Positions 25,771 through 34,362 of a stretch of DNA of 64,000 nt are shown here, one piece after another. Numbering within the stretch: position 1 is the first letter of the stretch; each line of letters starts with the position of its first letter. Origin of the DNA: Flavobacteriales bacterium. Its GTDB lineage: Bacteria > Bacteroidota > Bacteroidia > Flavobacteriales_D > Parvicellaceae. A program made the translations under genes and the position numbers. The stretch covers positions 186,001-250,000 of the forward strand of contig JACJZN010000007.1 of the NCBI GenBank assembly GCA_020635565.1, written 5' to 3'. The notes below the pieces were generated by a model, which ran no database searches, was not told the DNA's origin, and was given only the letters and a program-made list of their open reading frames with translations.

Positions 25771-27711
25771 TTAGTTTTTTATTACTTGAAGTGTTTTAAC
25801 GACCTGCGTTTCATCAGCTACTAATAAGAAGTATGGTCCGTCCGCAAAACCCTTAAGATCAATAAGGGTATTATTTGAATTAATATTATCCGTAATTAGT
25901 AGTTTTCCGTTTTTATCATATAGCTGATAAAATAGACTACTATTGTCAAAACCATATACACTTAAATTTATTAAGTCTTTGGTTGGATTTGGATAAAGTT
26001 GGATTGAAGTTTGTGAGCTACTACAGTTTGATTTTAATACAATAGAATGATCCAATTCACCTTGAAAATCAACCATTACTAATCTATAATATTCTTCTAG
26101 ATTCTCAGAGTGGAATTTTCCAGATTTTTGAAATTTAAATTCATCTAGTTTTTTCCAATTTTTTGCGTCATAGGAGCACTCAATAATCATACGATCATAA
26201 AAAATATCAGACTCAAATTCCCAATTTAATTCTGTGCTATTGTCAATGCAGCTCAATTCGAAGTCAAAAATTATTAAAGGGAGAGGAAAGTTTTCTTCTA
26301 CTAAGGTCCAAACCCAATTAGTATTTGCAAAGATCGTTGAATTCAAAGAGACATTACTCACTTTATTATTGTTGACATTAACGCCACCAAAGGTTGCCAT
26401 CCATTTGTCAATTGCATCATCATAATATTGAGCCGTTAAGAAATTTTCATTCAATGTATTTGTTCCAAGAATCTCATTGGTATTATCATCATAAGTGAAA
26501 GTTAGGCCAACTACAGGATTAGTTGAATAGTCTGTAGGCTGAATTTTCCAAAACCTATCAACTGCTTTTAGCGCATCAACAGCATGAGTTACACCTGTAG
26601 GTAAGGGGGTGTTATCATCGTTTAACGTTTCCCAAGTTGCAAAGACAATATTTCCGTCAGTATTTTGTGTTCCACCAGTGGATGTGCTTAAAGTTAATGG
26701 TATTTTAACCCCATTACCACCCTGTATTGTGGGTTTGGTTCCAAAGGGAATTCTCCTTGTTTGTCCTCCATTTTCATTCACATGCCAAATGATATTATTA
26801 TTCTCATTTTCAGAAATAATCATGCCCCCTCCATTGGCTTCAGTAATTGCATTGGCATTTTCATTTTCAAGAACGATTTTCGCTTGATTATTCAGGACAA
26901 CAAATGAATTGTTAGTTAATACTATGCGAGCTGCGCCCACACTTGAAGCTCCTGGGTCTGTCGTTCCACTGCTTCCAATGAGACCTTGATAATATAGCGG
27001 GTAATCCTGGTCAACCAGTGTCCAAATGGAACTTGTTGAAGTGAACTCAGTAGAATTTAAAACGATATTTTCGATAGTGTTTGTTGAACTATTCACGCTA
27101 CCGAAAGGTCCAAACCATAAATTACTAGAGGCATTATAACCTTGAGCGATTAAATTATCCTCTATGATCGTATTCGAACCTGCAAATTCATTTGAACTTT
27201 CATCATAAGTTAGGTGAAGCGATACTTCCGGATTAGTAGAATAATCAGAAGGTTGAACTTTCCAAAACCTGTCAATGACCGTTAAACCATCCCCTAAACT
27301 AGAAATACCACTTGGTAAGGGGCTATTATCGTCATTGGCTGTTTCCCAGGTAGAGAAATGCACTGTACCATTCGTTATTTCTGTACCAGCACTTGTTGTG
27401 GTTAAAACAACTGGTATTTTTAATCCATTACCTCCTTGAGCAGATGGTTTTGTACCAAATGGCACTGTGTATGTTTGACCAGATGTTTCTTGAACACTCC
27501 AAACAACCTCGTTATCCTCTGATTCAGTGATTATTGTGCCACCACCGTTTGTCTGAGAGATAGCATTAGCATTCGCATTTTCTAAAACCAATTTTGATCC
27601 ATTATTCAATACAATAAATGGATTGTTATTTAGGATCAGCCTATTTTGAGCATTGTGGCTGTTTACCAATCCTAAAAAGCCAATTAATAATATTTTAATG
27701 GCGTTTCTCAC
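25771..27711 (-). CDS. secreted two-repeat protein with T9SS sorting domain
   Basis: 646 residues. Signal peptide (MRNAIKILLIGFLGLVNSHNAQ), then two tandem copies of a roughly 225-residue module (about 23-247 and 263-485). Each has an ILNNNPFIVLNN-like start, KLVLENANANAI, NGGGTII, VPFGTKP..GGNG.KIP, FSTWET.NDDN.PLP and RFWK.QP.DYSTNP. A beta domain and a type A T9SS sorting domain follow (YPNPTKDLINLSV to KTLQVIKN). Binding target is unknown. Its start is 4 bases downstream of the DUF1566 gene, so the two share a transcript. Confidence 0.85.
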   Translation of the reverse strand: MRNAIKILLIGFLGLVNSHNAQNRLILNNNPFIVLNNGSKLVLENANANAISQTNGGGTIITESEDNEVVWSVQETSGQTYTVPFGTKPSAQGGNGLKIPVVLTTTSAGTEITNGTVHFSTWETANDDNSPLPSGISSLGDGLTVIDRFWKVQPSDYSTNPEVSLHLTYDESSNEFAGSNTIIEDNLIAQGYNASSNLWFGPFGSVNSSTNTIENIVLNSTEFTSTSSIWTLVDQDYPLYYQGLIGSSGTTDPGASSVGAARIVLTNNSFVVLNNQAKIVLENENANAITEANGGGMIISENENNNIIWHVNENGGQTRRIPFGTKPTIQGGNGVKIPLTLSTSTGGTQNTDGNIVFATWETLNDDNTPLPTGVTHAVDALKAVDRFWKIQPTDYSTNPVVGLTFTYDDNTNEILGTNTLNENFLTAQYYDDAIDKWMATFGGVNVNNNKVSNVSLNSTIFANTNWVWTLVEENFPLPLIIFDFELSCIDNSTELNWEFESDIFYDRMIIECSYDAKNWKKLDEFKFQKSGKFHSENLEEYYRLVMVDFQGELDHSIVLKSNCSSSQTSIQLYPNPTKDLINLSVYGFDNSSLFYQLYDKNGKLLITDNINSNNTLIDLKGFADGPYFLLVADETQVVKTLQVIKN

Positions 27712-27715
27712 TCAA

Positions 27716-28699
27716 TTAAAACTTTCTAATTGCGCGTGTCGAAGCACCCACATATTGATTATATAAAGAAACTAGAGGCCCCATTAACCAGTTATGACTA
27801 ACGTCAACGGAATCATCACCGTTGTTTGTTGTATAATTCACTGTGTAAGAATCTCCATATTCTCCCATAAACCAAGCCCAACAGTCAAATGGACTAGATG
27901 CGCTGCTGCTCCAATATGCATTAGAGTTTACGAAAAATTGTTCTGCACCACTTATATTTTCTAATGCCTTACTAACCGTGAAAAAATTTTGTGTTAACAT
28001 CATTAATTCGAAAATGGATGGTAAGTACCAGTCTGATTGACCACCCTGAACTAAATTTAAACATGAGCTAGCACAAGTATTTGTAGAAATCGGAGTGTTT
28101 AATGCAACTAGATCATTGCTATTAGCCAGTCCATCTGTTTTGCTGTAGGCCCCCCCCCACGTGTCAACACCTGAAACTTCCATAGAAGCTTCAGTATCCG
28201 TCAATGCAACGATTAAACCGTGCTCTGTACCTGCGGCATCTTTCCAAAGATGGAATATCACACCTCCACCAAATTCCTCACCTATATAATGAGTAAATCC
28301 TGAGTTTATAGTAATAGTAACGTCACCTCCAGAGTTTGTTCCTGTAACTCCAGAACCTACTAAATCTATAGTCGTAGCTGTAGTAGTTAATGTAGTACCT
28401 TCGTCTTTAACGGTAATCGCACCTCCTCCAGAAGCACCCAACTCTTCCCAAGCGGTACCATTATAAAACCAAAAACTATCTGTATCATTATCAAACACCA
28501 ATAAGCCAGTGGCTGGTGATGCGATAGTTGTACGTTGAGCTGTAGTAACTCTTGGTAGTAAAACACCCTTGTCAGTTGACTTCACATCTAGTATAGCTGA
28601 ATTGTCAGGTAAACTTCCATCATCATTAATTCCGACATTTTGAGCGCTCATGCCAATCGTTAGAGCAATACTGAAAATAGAAAGCAGTAATCTTTTCAT
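27716..28699 (-). CDS. exported DUF1566-type (Lcl C-terminal) protein
   Basis: 327 residues. Signal peptide ending GMSAQ. The N-terminal part has the tail-fibre-like pattern common in Bacteroidota surface proteins (VGINDDGSLPDNSAILDV, KGVLLPRVTTAQR, LLVFDNDTDSFWFYNGTAW). The C-terminal part is a DUF1566-like domain: GGGVIFHLWKD, GGQSDWYLPSIFELMML, AYWSSSASSPFDCWAW and STRAIRKF. There is no T9SS sorting domain, so export beyond the periplasm is uncertain. A run of nine C at 28150-28158 (nine G in the coding strand, in TWGGA) is unusual in this AT-rich sequence. First gene of a two-gene operon. Confidence 0.85.
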   Translation of the reverse strand: MKRLLLSIFSIALTIGMSAQNVGINDDGSLPDNSAILDVKSTDKGVLLPRVTTAQRTTIASPATGLLVFDNDTDSFWFYNGTAWEELGASGGGAITVKDEGTTLTTTATTIDLVGSGVTGTNSGGDVTITINSGFTHYIGEEFGGGVIFHLWKDAAGTEHGLIVALTDTEASMEVSGVDTWGGAYSKTDGLANSNDLVALNTPISTNTCASSCLNLVQGGQSDWYLPSIFELMMLTQNFFTVSKALENISGAEQFFVNSNAYWSSSASSPFDCWAWFMGEYGDSYTVNYTTNNGDDSVDVSHNWLMGPLVSLYNQYVGASTRAIRKF

Positions 28700-28961
28700 G
28701 GGTAAAATCTTAAATTTTAAAGTGAGGCAAGATTATAAATATTTTTTCATGGGAATTAATGAATATTTGGGTATTCGTAGAAATCTTTGTTACTTCAGAT
28801 GGATTTGAAATAACTAAGGGCTGATTTTATTGTGGTTTCGGAATTTCAAATCCGATTTAGACTTATCTAAAAGGTTATTTATAGATATCCCAAGAAATGT
28901 TGTGAACGACTTTTTTTTGTTGTGAAATGCAATTAGTAGCACAAGTTATAGGTAAAACCTA

Positions 28962-29645
28962 TCATGATCTGATTTTTGGAATCACCTTCATTTGAAAGAC
29001 GGATTTGTAGGAGCGACTTATCGGTAAAGTAGTATTTTGAATCTGAACAACGTTTGAATTATATGAACTAATGTGATTTGCATTGATTATGTATGAACGA
29101 TGTATGCGGAAGAAAAATTCATTGAGCTTGGGTTCAATTTCATTAAGTGAAGAGCGTTCTATCACTTCTTTTTCTTTCATCAGATACTTGACGTAAGAAC
29201 CTTCAGCTTTTAAATAGAGGATGTCGTCTAAATTGATTGATATTTTATTATTACCTGCTTCCTTGATCTGAATAATCTGTTCTTTTTTGATTTTTTTTGA
29301 TTCATGAAGTGTTAAAGCGGCTAATAAATCTTGGGATTTTATAGGTTTAGTGAGATATGATTGTGGATCTAAATCTATCGCTTCAAGCATTAAGTCATGT
29401 TGGTTGTTTGCTGTTATGAAGATATAAGGAATTCCTTTCTTTTTCAACTCCCCAGCAATGAGCAGACCGTCTTTGAAAGTAGCTAACTGAATATCCAATA
29501 GAAAAATATCAGGATCCAGTTTGATACTTTTAATTGCTTCAATATAGTTATCTACAATGGCAATACATGTATGTCCACTTCTTTCTAATATTGATCTTAT
29601 ATAATCGGCTATAATAATTTCATCTTCAACAATTACTACCCTCAT
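28962..29645 (-). CDS. LytTR-family response regulator
   Basis: 227 residues. The receiver domain (1-120) has VEDE at the acidic pocket, the phospho-accepting Asp51 in FLLDIQLA, and the conserved Thr and Lys in FITA and YLTKPI. The C-terminal LytTR DNA-binding domain (about 130-225) has DILYLKAEGSYVKYL, FFRIHRSYIINANHI and PISRSYKSVF. It overlaps the cognate histidine kinase gene by 20 bases. Nearby targets could be the two secreted-protein genes just downstream on the same strand, but no direct-repeat LytTR site was identified. Confidence 0.93.
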   Translation of the reverse strand: MRVVIVEDEIIIADYIRSILERSGHTCIAIVDNYIEAIKSIKLDPDIFLLDIQLATFKDGLLIAGELKKKGIPYIFITANNQHDLMLEAIDLDPQSYLTKPIKSQDLLAALTLHESKKIKKEQIIQIKEAGNNKISINLDDILYLKAEGSYVKYLMKEKEVIERSSLNEIEPKLNEFFFRIHRSYIINANHISSYNSNVVQIQNTTLPISRSYKSVFQMKVIPKIRS

Positions 29646-31314
29646 TTTTTTTGAATGTTAGTTTAAGGTACATCCCATTTTCTAAGCTCAACGTATAATT
29701 CGCTTTAAGTTGTTTTAGTAATAAAGATATTAATTTCGGTTCAATCTCAGATTTCGACCCATCTCCATTATCAAGATATTCTATCTCTATTTCTTTTGGT
29801 GTTTCATTTAGTTTGATATGAATGCTTCGATAATTCTTTGATGTTTTCACCCAAGCATACTTCACTGAGTTGGTGATCAGCTCATTGATTAAAAGCCCTA
29901 AATTTATTCCTTGAGATATTTCTACGCTGATTGTTGACGCTGATTGAAAAACACACTCAATCTTCAGCGATTTAAAATGAAGTTCATACTGATTGATTAT
30001 ATCTGTAAAGAGTTGTTTAAGTTCAATTTCGGATAAATTATCATGCTTATATAGTTGAGAGTGAAGTTCAGATATTGAATTGATTTGATTAGTGATATTC
30101 TGAATCGATGAAATATCAGTTTCTGACGCGTCTTCTTTAAAAAGTTCTCTATTTAAAAGTGAGACAACTAATTGAAGGTTGTTTTTGACACGATGATTGG
30201 TTTCCTTCATCAGAAATTTATTGTCTTTTAGTAATCGACTCAACTCTTTATTTTTTGCTCTTATTTTTCCATAAAAAATTAGGATTATTGCAAACATTCC
30301 AACTGACAATACGGAAATCCAAATCCATAGTAAACGTTGGTTTTTCTCGTTTTGAATTACGTTTTTTTGATAGGCAATTTCTTTGTTCTTCTGTTCAGTT
30401 TGATACTTAAGATTTAGATCTTGATATTGTTTTTTATAATTGTCTTGGAGAACTTGAAGGTTTTGCTCAAGATAGAGGATGTAGTGATGCATATATGAAG
30501 AAGTATCACCAAGAGTTTTATATGCCTCGCTGAGATATAGTTGAATAGGCGACTTTATAGTTGCCCAATCCGTTGTATCTATTAGTGCTAAATTTTGCTT
30601 AAGCATCTCAATCCCTTCAACTGTATTTCCAATAGACAGGTTTAGTCTTGCTAAATTGAAATAGGCATTAGCGTAATAACGCAAATTGTTTTCATAAATG
30701 CTACAGGCTAGCTCGTAATATACCAATGCAGAATCAACAAGCTGCTTTTTTTCATAGATGTTTGCAAGCTCATTATAAATTGTACCTTGGGCATCAATGA
30801 ACTCATATGACTTAGCCAATTCTAATGCTCTGTAGGACATCAGAAGTGCTGTGTCCAAAACACCCATTTGGTTATAAAGAAAAGCCTTTCTATGATAGTA
30901 CCTACAGGCAACGTTGGTAGAAGTATTATAATCAGGAGCAACTAAATCAAAGATTTTTTTTGCTTCGATTGGCTGATCTTGCATCGTGTAGAAGTTAGCC
31001 AACTCTATTGAAACTTTGAGATATGATGTATGATCTAAATCCTTAGCAATCTTTTGCGCTTCTATTAAAAAAAGCAATGCTTTTTCATAGTCGTAATTCA
31101 CTTGATAAATTTGAGCACCTAAACTGTAGTATTCAATTTTTTGGTTAGCAGATAGTTGGTTAACGTTGATGTTCTCCAATTCTTGTTGAGCAAGTCCGTA
31201 TTTGCTGTTATCCACATGTTTAACTATAGTTTTGAATTGACTATATAAGCTTGGATGAATTATGGTAAAAAAAAATAAGATCCAACGTGAGAAGATTGGA
31301 ATGCTTTTAAGCAA
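29626..31314 (-). CDS. TPR-containing sensor histidine kinase (HisKA_2 type)
   Basis: 562 residues from a TTG start; a stop lies nine codons upstream and no ATG is available before residue 100. A signal or anchor segment is followed by several TPR units (30-260), a coiled coil, one membrane helix near 330-352 (LLWIWISVLSVGMFAIILIF), and a kinase core with NHRVKNNLQLVVSLL (phospho-accepting His) and the N box INELITNSVKYAW. G1 is LDNGDG; the G2 glycine motif is not evident and the ATP-binding domain ends early, so activity may be altered. It partners with the overlapping LytTR regulator. Confidence 0.88.
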   Translation of the reverse strand: MLKSIPIFSRWILFFFTIIHPSLYSQFKTIVKHVDNSKYGLAQQELENINVNQLSANQKIEYYSLGAQIYQVNYDYEKALLFLIEAQKIAKDLDHTSYLKVSIELANFYTMQDQPIEAKKIFDLVAPDYNTSTNVACRYYHRKAFLYNQMGVLDTALLMSYRALELAKSYEFIDAQGTIYNELANIYEKKQLVDSALVYYELACSIYENNLRYYANAYFNLARLNLSIGNTVEGIEMLKQNLALIDTTDWATIKSPIQLYLSEAYKTLGDTSSYMHHYILYLEQNLQVLQDNYKKQYQDLNLKYQTEQKNKEIAYQKNVIQNEKNQRLLWIWISVLSVGMFAIILIFYGKIRAKNKELSRLLKDNKFLMKETNHRVKNNLQLVVSLLNRELFKEDASETDISSIQNITNQINSISELHSQLYKHDNLSEIELKQLFTDIINQYELHFKSLKIECVFQSASTISVEISQGINLGLLINELITNSVKYAWVKTSKNYRSIHIKLNETPKEIEIEYLDNGDGSKSEIEPKLISLLLKQLKANYTLSLENGMYLKLTFKKNEGSNC

Positions 31315-31596
31315 GAAATATGACTTTAAACTTTTCAGTTATTGTTAATTTATTGATGCTAAAATACGGTTTTCTTGGTTTGACAGTATTTTGTTCAAGA
31401 ATCATTAGAGTTTATGATGAATAGGCGAGTAGAAATTTTATTAAGTACAATTCATTGATAAAAGCAAAAGCCCAACAGGCTCTGAAGTGCTTTTTTCTTG
31501 GTTACACAGGCAGGATTATTTTATGATCCTTTGTGCTACGCCCCATCCTTTTTTGTTAATAACCTTCACTCAAATTTCTTTTGGTTCTGGCCATTA
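31315..31596. other. intergenic stretch with hairpins and second tRNA-3'-like block
   Basis: No convincing gene. A nested inverted repeat at 31460-31494 (AGCC/GGCT inner stem, AAAAGCA/TGCTTTT outer arms) resembles a bidirectional terminator. The block at about 31508-31537 resembles 25587-25616 over 30 bases (about 23 matches) and its left part also resembles the tRNA-Arg 3' end. The rest is AT-rich. Confidence 0.4.
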
Positions 31597-31629
31597 ACAA
31601 AAAAGTTCGACCCTTATGGATCGAACTTC
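31597..31629 (-). terminator. terminator of the tRNA-Arg gene
   Basis: On the minus strand a long stem (AAGTTCGA, T-G wobble, CC / GG, G, TCGAACTT) with an ATAA loop is followed by TTTTTTGTT, ten bases past the tRNA 3' end. Confidence 0.85.
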
Positions 31630-31639
31630 GTTTTCTTCG

Positions 31640-31713
31640 TGACCTCGGCAGGATTCAAACCTGCAACCGCCTGAGCCGTAATCAGGTATTCTATTCAGTT
31701 GAACTACGAGGCC
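31640..31713 (-). tRNA. tRNA-Arg (anticodon ACG)
   Basis: 74 bases on the minus strand. Acceptor GGCCTCG pairs with CGAGGTC (one G-U pair), discriminator A, and CCA is not encoded. The D arm is GTTC/GAAT. The anticodon stem CCTGA/TCAGG encloses the loop TTACGGC, giving anticodon ACG (read as ICG, decoding CGU/CGC/CGA). The T stem is GCAGG/CCTGC with loop TTTGAAT. It stands alone, with its own promoter-like element upstream and a strong hairpin downstream. Confidence 0.95.
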
Positions 31714-31751
31714 AAAGATGATCTGCAGCAAAGCAGAATTTTTCAACGCTG

Positions 31752-31759
31752 CAAATTTA
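31752..31759 (-). promoter_or_regulatory. putative -7 element for tRNA-Arg
   Basis: Reads TAAATTTG on the minus strand, an exact TAnnTTTG match 38 bases upstream of the mature tRNA 5' end, allowing a short leader for processing. Confidence 0.5.
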
Positions 31760-31820
31760 GTCATATAAAAGGAATTTTGAAATAAAAGGAAATAAAAGAT
31801 GGATTTAGGTACAATGCCTT

Positions 31821-31828
31821 TATTTTTG
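31821..31828 (+). promoter_or_regulatory. putative -7 element for the DUF3592-like gene
   Basis: TATTTTTG is an exact TAnnTTTG match but ends only 5 bases before the GTG start at 31834, implying a leaderless transcript if used. Confidence 0.35.
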
Positions 31829-31833
31829 GAAGG

Positions 31834-32307
31834 GTGAAATGGAATCATAAATATTGGCTATACTTAGTTCCTCTAGCTTTTTTGATTTCAACATGTTTTT
31901 ACCCTCTTATCTGGTTGTGGAGAGGCATTGAATTAGCAAGTTATGGAATGGAAACGGATGCCATATGTATCTGGCATGTTTGGAAGGAAGACGCTGAAGC
32001 TGATCCTGAGGTAAACTCTATAACGAATACAGAAACGGCCTATCCAACTATTTTATTTCAACATCAAGATTCAAGTTATATTGTCAATATCGATCCCTAT
32101 TATTACGAAAAGGAGAATGGTAAAAAAGGATATTTAATAACAGGCAATAGTCTTCGGATTTTATATTTTCCAGACGATCCAACTAGAAGAGTTGTTCCTG
32201 TTGGATCTGGGGCTCAATACTGGACGCCAATTGTTTACTTGATCATCTTCATTTCGATATCTATTCTAATTTTTTTCTGGATCGACAGAACCATTAAAGA
32301 TTTGTGA
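31834..32307 (+). CDS. two-TM membrane protein, DUF3592-like
   Basis: 157 residues, GTG start (no in-frame ATG or TTG close upstream). Two hydrophobic helices (about residues 10-30 and 130-150) enclose a soluble beta-rich segment containing YPTILFQHQDSSYIV, GNSLRILYFPDDPTRRVV, the pattern of DUF3592-type membrane proteins. The loop is probably extracytoplasmic. No function is known. It converges with the lipoprotein gene ending at 32310. Confidence 0.7.
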   Translation: MKWNHKYWLYLVPLAFLISTCFYPLIWLWRGIELASYGMETDAICIWHVWKEDAEADPEVNSITNTETAYPTILFQHQDSSYIVNIDPYYYEKENGKKGYLITGNSLRILYFPDDPTRRVVPVGSGAQYWTPIVYLIIFISISILIFFWIDRTIKDL

Positions 32308-32309
32308 TT

Positions 32310-33125
32310 TTAGTAACCAAAATCAGGTTCCTCAAACCCGAAGAAGATGCAAGCTTCAGAAATTACGAAGTCTGGCATATCGTGTCCCACAACCATTTTG
32401 TTTTTTCCATCAGTGAAGATGTAACAAAATCCCTCTAGATCCAGTTCATCTTCTAATGCTTCGATCTCAGCAGGAAGCAATCCACTGTAAAAAACGCTTT
32501 CCATTTGAACTTCGGGATGGTTCTGACGAAAGTATTCACCTACATCATTTACAAACCAACCCCAATCTTCGCCACCTTCATTGGCATATTCTTCAGAGTC
32601 TTCTGGTGTTGCATACGTAAGGATCATTTTTTGTTTTTCTCCATTGATTCGAATATCAATTGGGGAGTAAGCTACCCATCTATCTGTAGTTTGATTCACA
32701 TTTACCGCATAGATGCCTGGATGTTCTATCTTGTTATTTTGAAGTGTTTCAAGAATACTGAATTTGTATTTACTCTGATCAAGAAATACCACAAAAAGTT
32801 CTTTGCCACTCAACGAGGCAAAGTCTGGAATCCATAAGTACCCAGCATCCGGGAATGTTGGAAGAAGAGAATCAACAACTTCAATTGCTTCTGTTTCTGT
32901 AGATACTCCTTTAAAATTGATGATAAAGTAATCCCCTTCAAAACTTAAAGAATCCCATTTGGCAACAGAAAGTAAATGTGGATTGACATTCGCAGTTTGT
33001 GTGGTTGAGTCCAATGATTCAACGGTTTCACTCTTGCTATTTTCGTCTGGTTCATTTTCCGAAGTATTGCAAGCAATAAAAGTGAATAGTGTAGTAAACG
33101 TTAAAAAGGTAGTTAGTTTCATCAT
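32310..33125 (-). CDS. hypothetical lipoprotein
   Basis: 271 residues. Signal with lipobox FIAC near residue 19, then an acidic, Ser/Glu-rich linker (20-45) and a globular domain with no motif I recognise. The domain repeats the idea of two sub-regions (SLSFEGDYFIINFKGV and YLWIPDFASLSGKELFVVF) that resemble sporulation/SPOR-like beta-alpha patterns only loosely. It starts 5 bases downstream of the M48 protease gene, so the two are probably one operon. Confidence 0.7.
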   Translation of the reverse strand: MMKLTTFLTFTTLFTFIACNTSENEPDENSKSETVESLDSTTQTANVNPHLLSVAKWDSLSFEGDYFIINFKGVSTETEAIEVVDSLLPTFPDAGYLWIPDFASLSGKELFVVFLDQSKYKFSILETLQNNKIEHPGIYAVNVNQTTDRWVAYSPIDIRINGEKQKMILTYATPEDSEEYANEGGEDWGWFVNDVGEYFRQNHPEVQMESVFYSGLLPAEIEALEDELDLEGFCYIFTDGKNKMVVGHDMPDFVISEACIFFGFEEPDFGY

Positions 33126-33130
33126 GTTGG

Positions 33131-33910
33131 TTATTCTATGTATTGATCAATTTCCTTCAGGAATTCTTCCAAATCAGCAATTCTTCTTTCATCGCTTGGG
33201 TGTGTACTGAAGATCTCCGGCATTCCTGCACCTCCCTGAGCAGCCATTTTTTTCCAGAAAGTGATAGCGGCATTTGGGTCATATCCAGCAACTTTTGCAA
33301 AAACTAATCCCAGCTTATCAGCCTCTGATTCGTGATTTCTACTATATTTTAGCATGCCTAAAGTGGCTGATCCAATGAAAACTTGCTGAAAAATACTTAC
33401 CTGTGTGGTGTCTGCGGGAGAAAGCACTGATCCTACACCATTTACGATCATTTGCTGACTCATTCGTTCATTCCCGTGGCGGGCAATCGCATGTGCGATT
33501 TCATGTCCCATTACTACTGCAAGTTCGTCATCAGAATCAAACAGAGGTAGAATTCCTGTGTAAACACAAACCTTTCCGCCTGGCATACACCACGCGTTGA
33601 TAGTTTCATCATCTACAACCGTTTTGAATTCCCATTCGAAACCTTCTATTCGTTTGGCGTATCCCTTGCTGGTTAAAAAACTCTCCGTAGCCTCCTTAAT
33701 TTTTTCTCCAACGCGTTTTACTCTTTGAGCTCGAGGATCACTATCAGGTAAAACAGTTGCTTCCGCAAGAAATGCAGTATACTGATCCTTTGCCATTTGG
33801 ATCAAAGTTGATTCTGGCAAAAGGTTCGTTTGTTTCCTGTTGGTAATAGGAACTTTAGAACACGCTGCAAGCACTATAGAGAATGCTAAAAGAAAAATGA
33901 AATTCTTCAT
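33131..33910 (-). CDS. M48 family metalloprotease lipoprotein (LoiP/YcaL-like)
   Basis: 259 residues from the ATG at 33910 (an in-frame upstream start lies within the promoter). The lipobox LAACS marks it as a lipoprotein. The M48 zinc motif is in VVMGHEIAHAIARHG (His136, Glu137, His140), with the third ligand Glu in NHESEADKLGLVFA and the C-terminal FSTHPSDERRIADLEEFL typical of the family. It probably degrades or quality-controls envelope proteins at the periplasmic face. Confidence 0.93.
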   Translation of the reverse strand: MKNFIFLLAFSIVLAACSKVPITNRKQTNLLPESTLIQMAKDQYTAFLAEATVLPDSDPRAQRVKRVGEKIKEATESFLTSKGYAKRIEGFEWEFKTVVDDETINAWCMPGGKVCVYTGILPLFDSDDELAVVMGHEIAHAIARHGNERMSQQMIVNGVGSVLSPADTTQVSIFQQVFIGSATLGMLKYSRNHESEADKLGLVFAKVAGYDPNAAITFWKKMAAQGGAGMPEIFSTHPSDERRIADLEEFLKEIDQYIE

Positions 33911-33928
33911 GTTTGAAATTTTGAAATA

Positions 33929-33936
33929 CAAATCTA
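33929..33936 (-). promoter_or_regulatory. putative -7 element for the M48 protease operon
   Basis: Reads TAGATTTG on the minus strand, an exact TAnnTTTG match 19 bases upstream of the ATG at 33910. Confidence 0.5.
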
Positions 33937-33993
33937 AGCATTCTCTTTACAAGAATGTTTCCAAAATTATGAATTGAATAAAAGGTGTTGTTT

Positions 33994-34269
33994 TTATTGG
34001 ATCTTAGCGGTCAATCCTTTTTCTAACAATGCCTCACAGATTGGTTTTAGTTGTTCGAACTCACCATGCTTTACCTGACACTTTCCATTGTAATGCACTA
34101 TGTACGCACATTGTTCAGCCTGTATAACGTTATGATCACAATATTTAACCAATTGGTTGATTACATGATCAAAAGTGTTTACATCATCATTGTATAAGAC
34201 AAGATCATAATTATCCACTAATAATTCTTCAACCTGAGCTATTTCTTGTGTTTTTTCGATTACAGACAT
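33994..34269 (-). CDS. clpS: ATP-dependent Clp protease adaptor ClpS
   Basis: Delivers N-degron substrates to ClpAP-type proteases in the cytoplasm. 91 residues, normal length. The ClpS core is clear: LVLYNDDVNTFDHVINQL with the substrate-pocket Asn-Asp-Asp, then AEQCAYIVHYNGKCQVKHGEF. The acidic N-terminal extension is typical. No clpA neighbour is in the window. It is divergent from the TerB-like gene. Confidence 0.95.
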   Translation of the reverse strand: MSVIEKTQEIAQVEELLVDNYDLVLYNDDVNTFDHVINQLVKYCDHNVIQAEQCAYIVHYNGKCQVKHGEFEQLKPICEALLEKGLTAKIQ

Positions 34270-34287
34270 ATCTTTTATGTTGTATTA

Positions 34288-34295
34288 CAAATTTA
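34288..34295 (-). promoter_or_regulatory. putative -7 element for clpS
   Basis: Reads TAAATTTG on the minus strand, an exact TAnnTTTG match 19 bases before the clpS ATG at 34269. Confidence 0.5.
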
Positions 34296-34336
34296 ATAAT
34301 TTTTGGTTCAAAACACTACCGTAAAAAATATACTTC

Positions 34337-34344
34337 TAATTTTG
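34337..34344 (+). promoter_or_regulatory. putative -7 element for the TerB-like gene
   Basis: TAATTTTG is an exact TAnnTTTG match 18 bases before the ATG at 34363. AGGAG directly precedes the ATG but is too close for a standard Shine-Dalgarno site. Confidence 0.5.
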
Positions 34345-34362
34345 TCAAAAAATTTTTAGGAG

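Noticed and set aside
31594..31848. Minus-strand ORF across the tRNA
   Set aside because: It is a translation of the tRNA-Arg gene and its flanks, not a protein gene.
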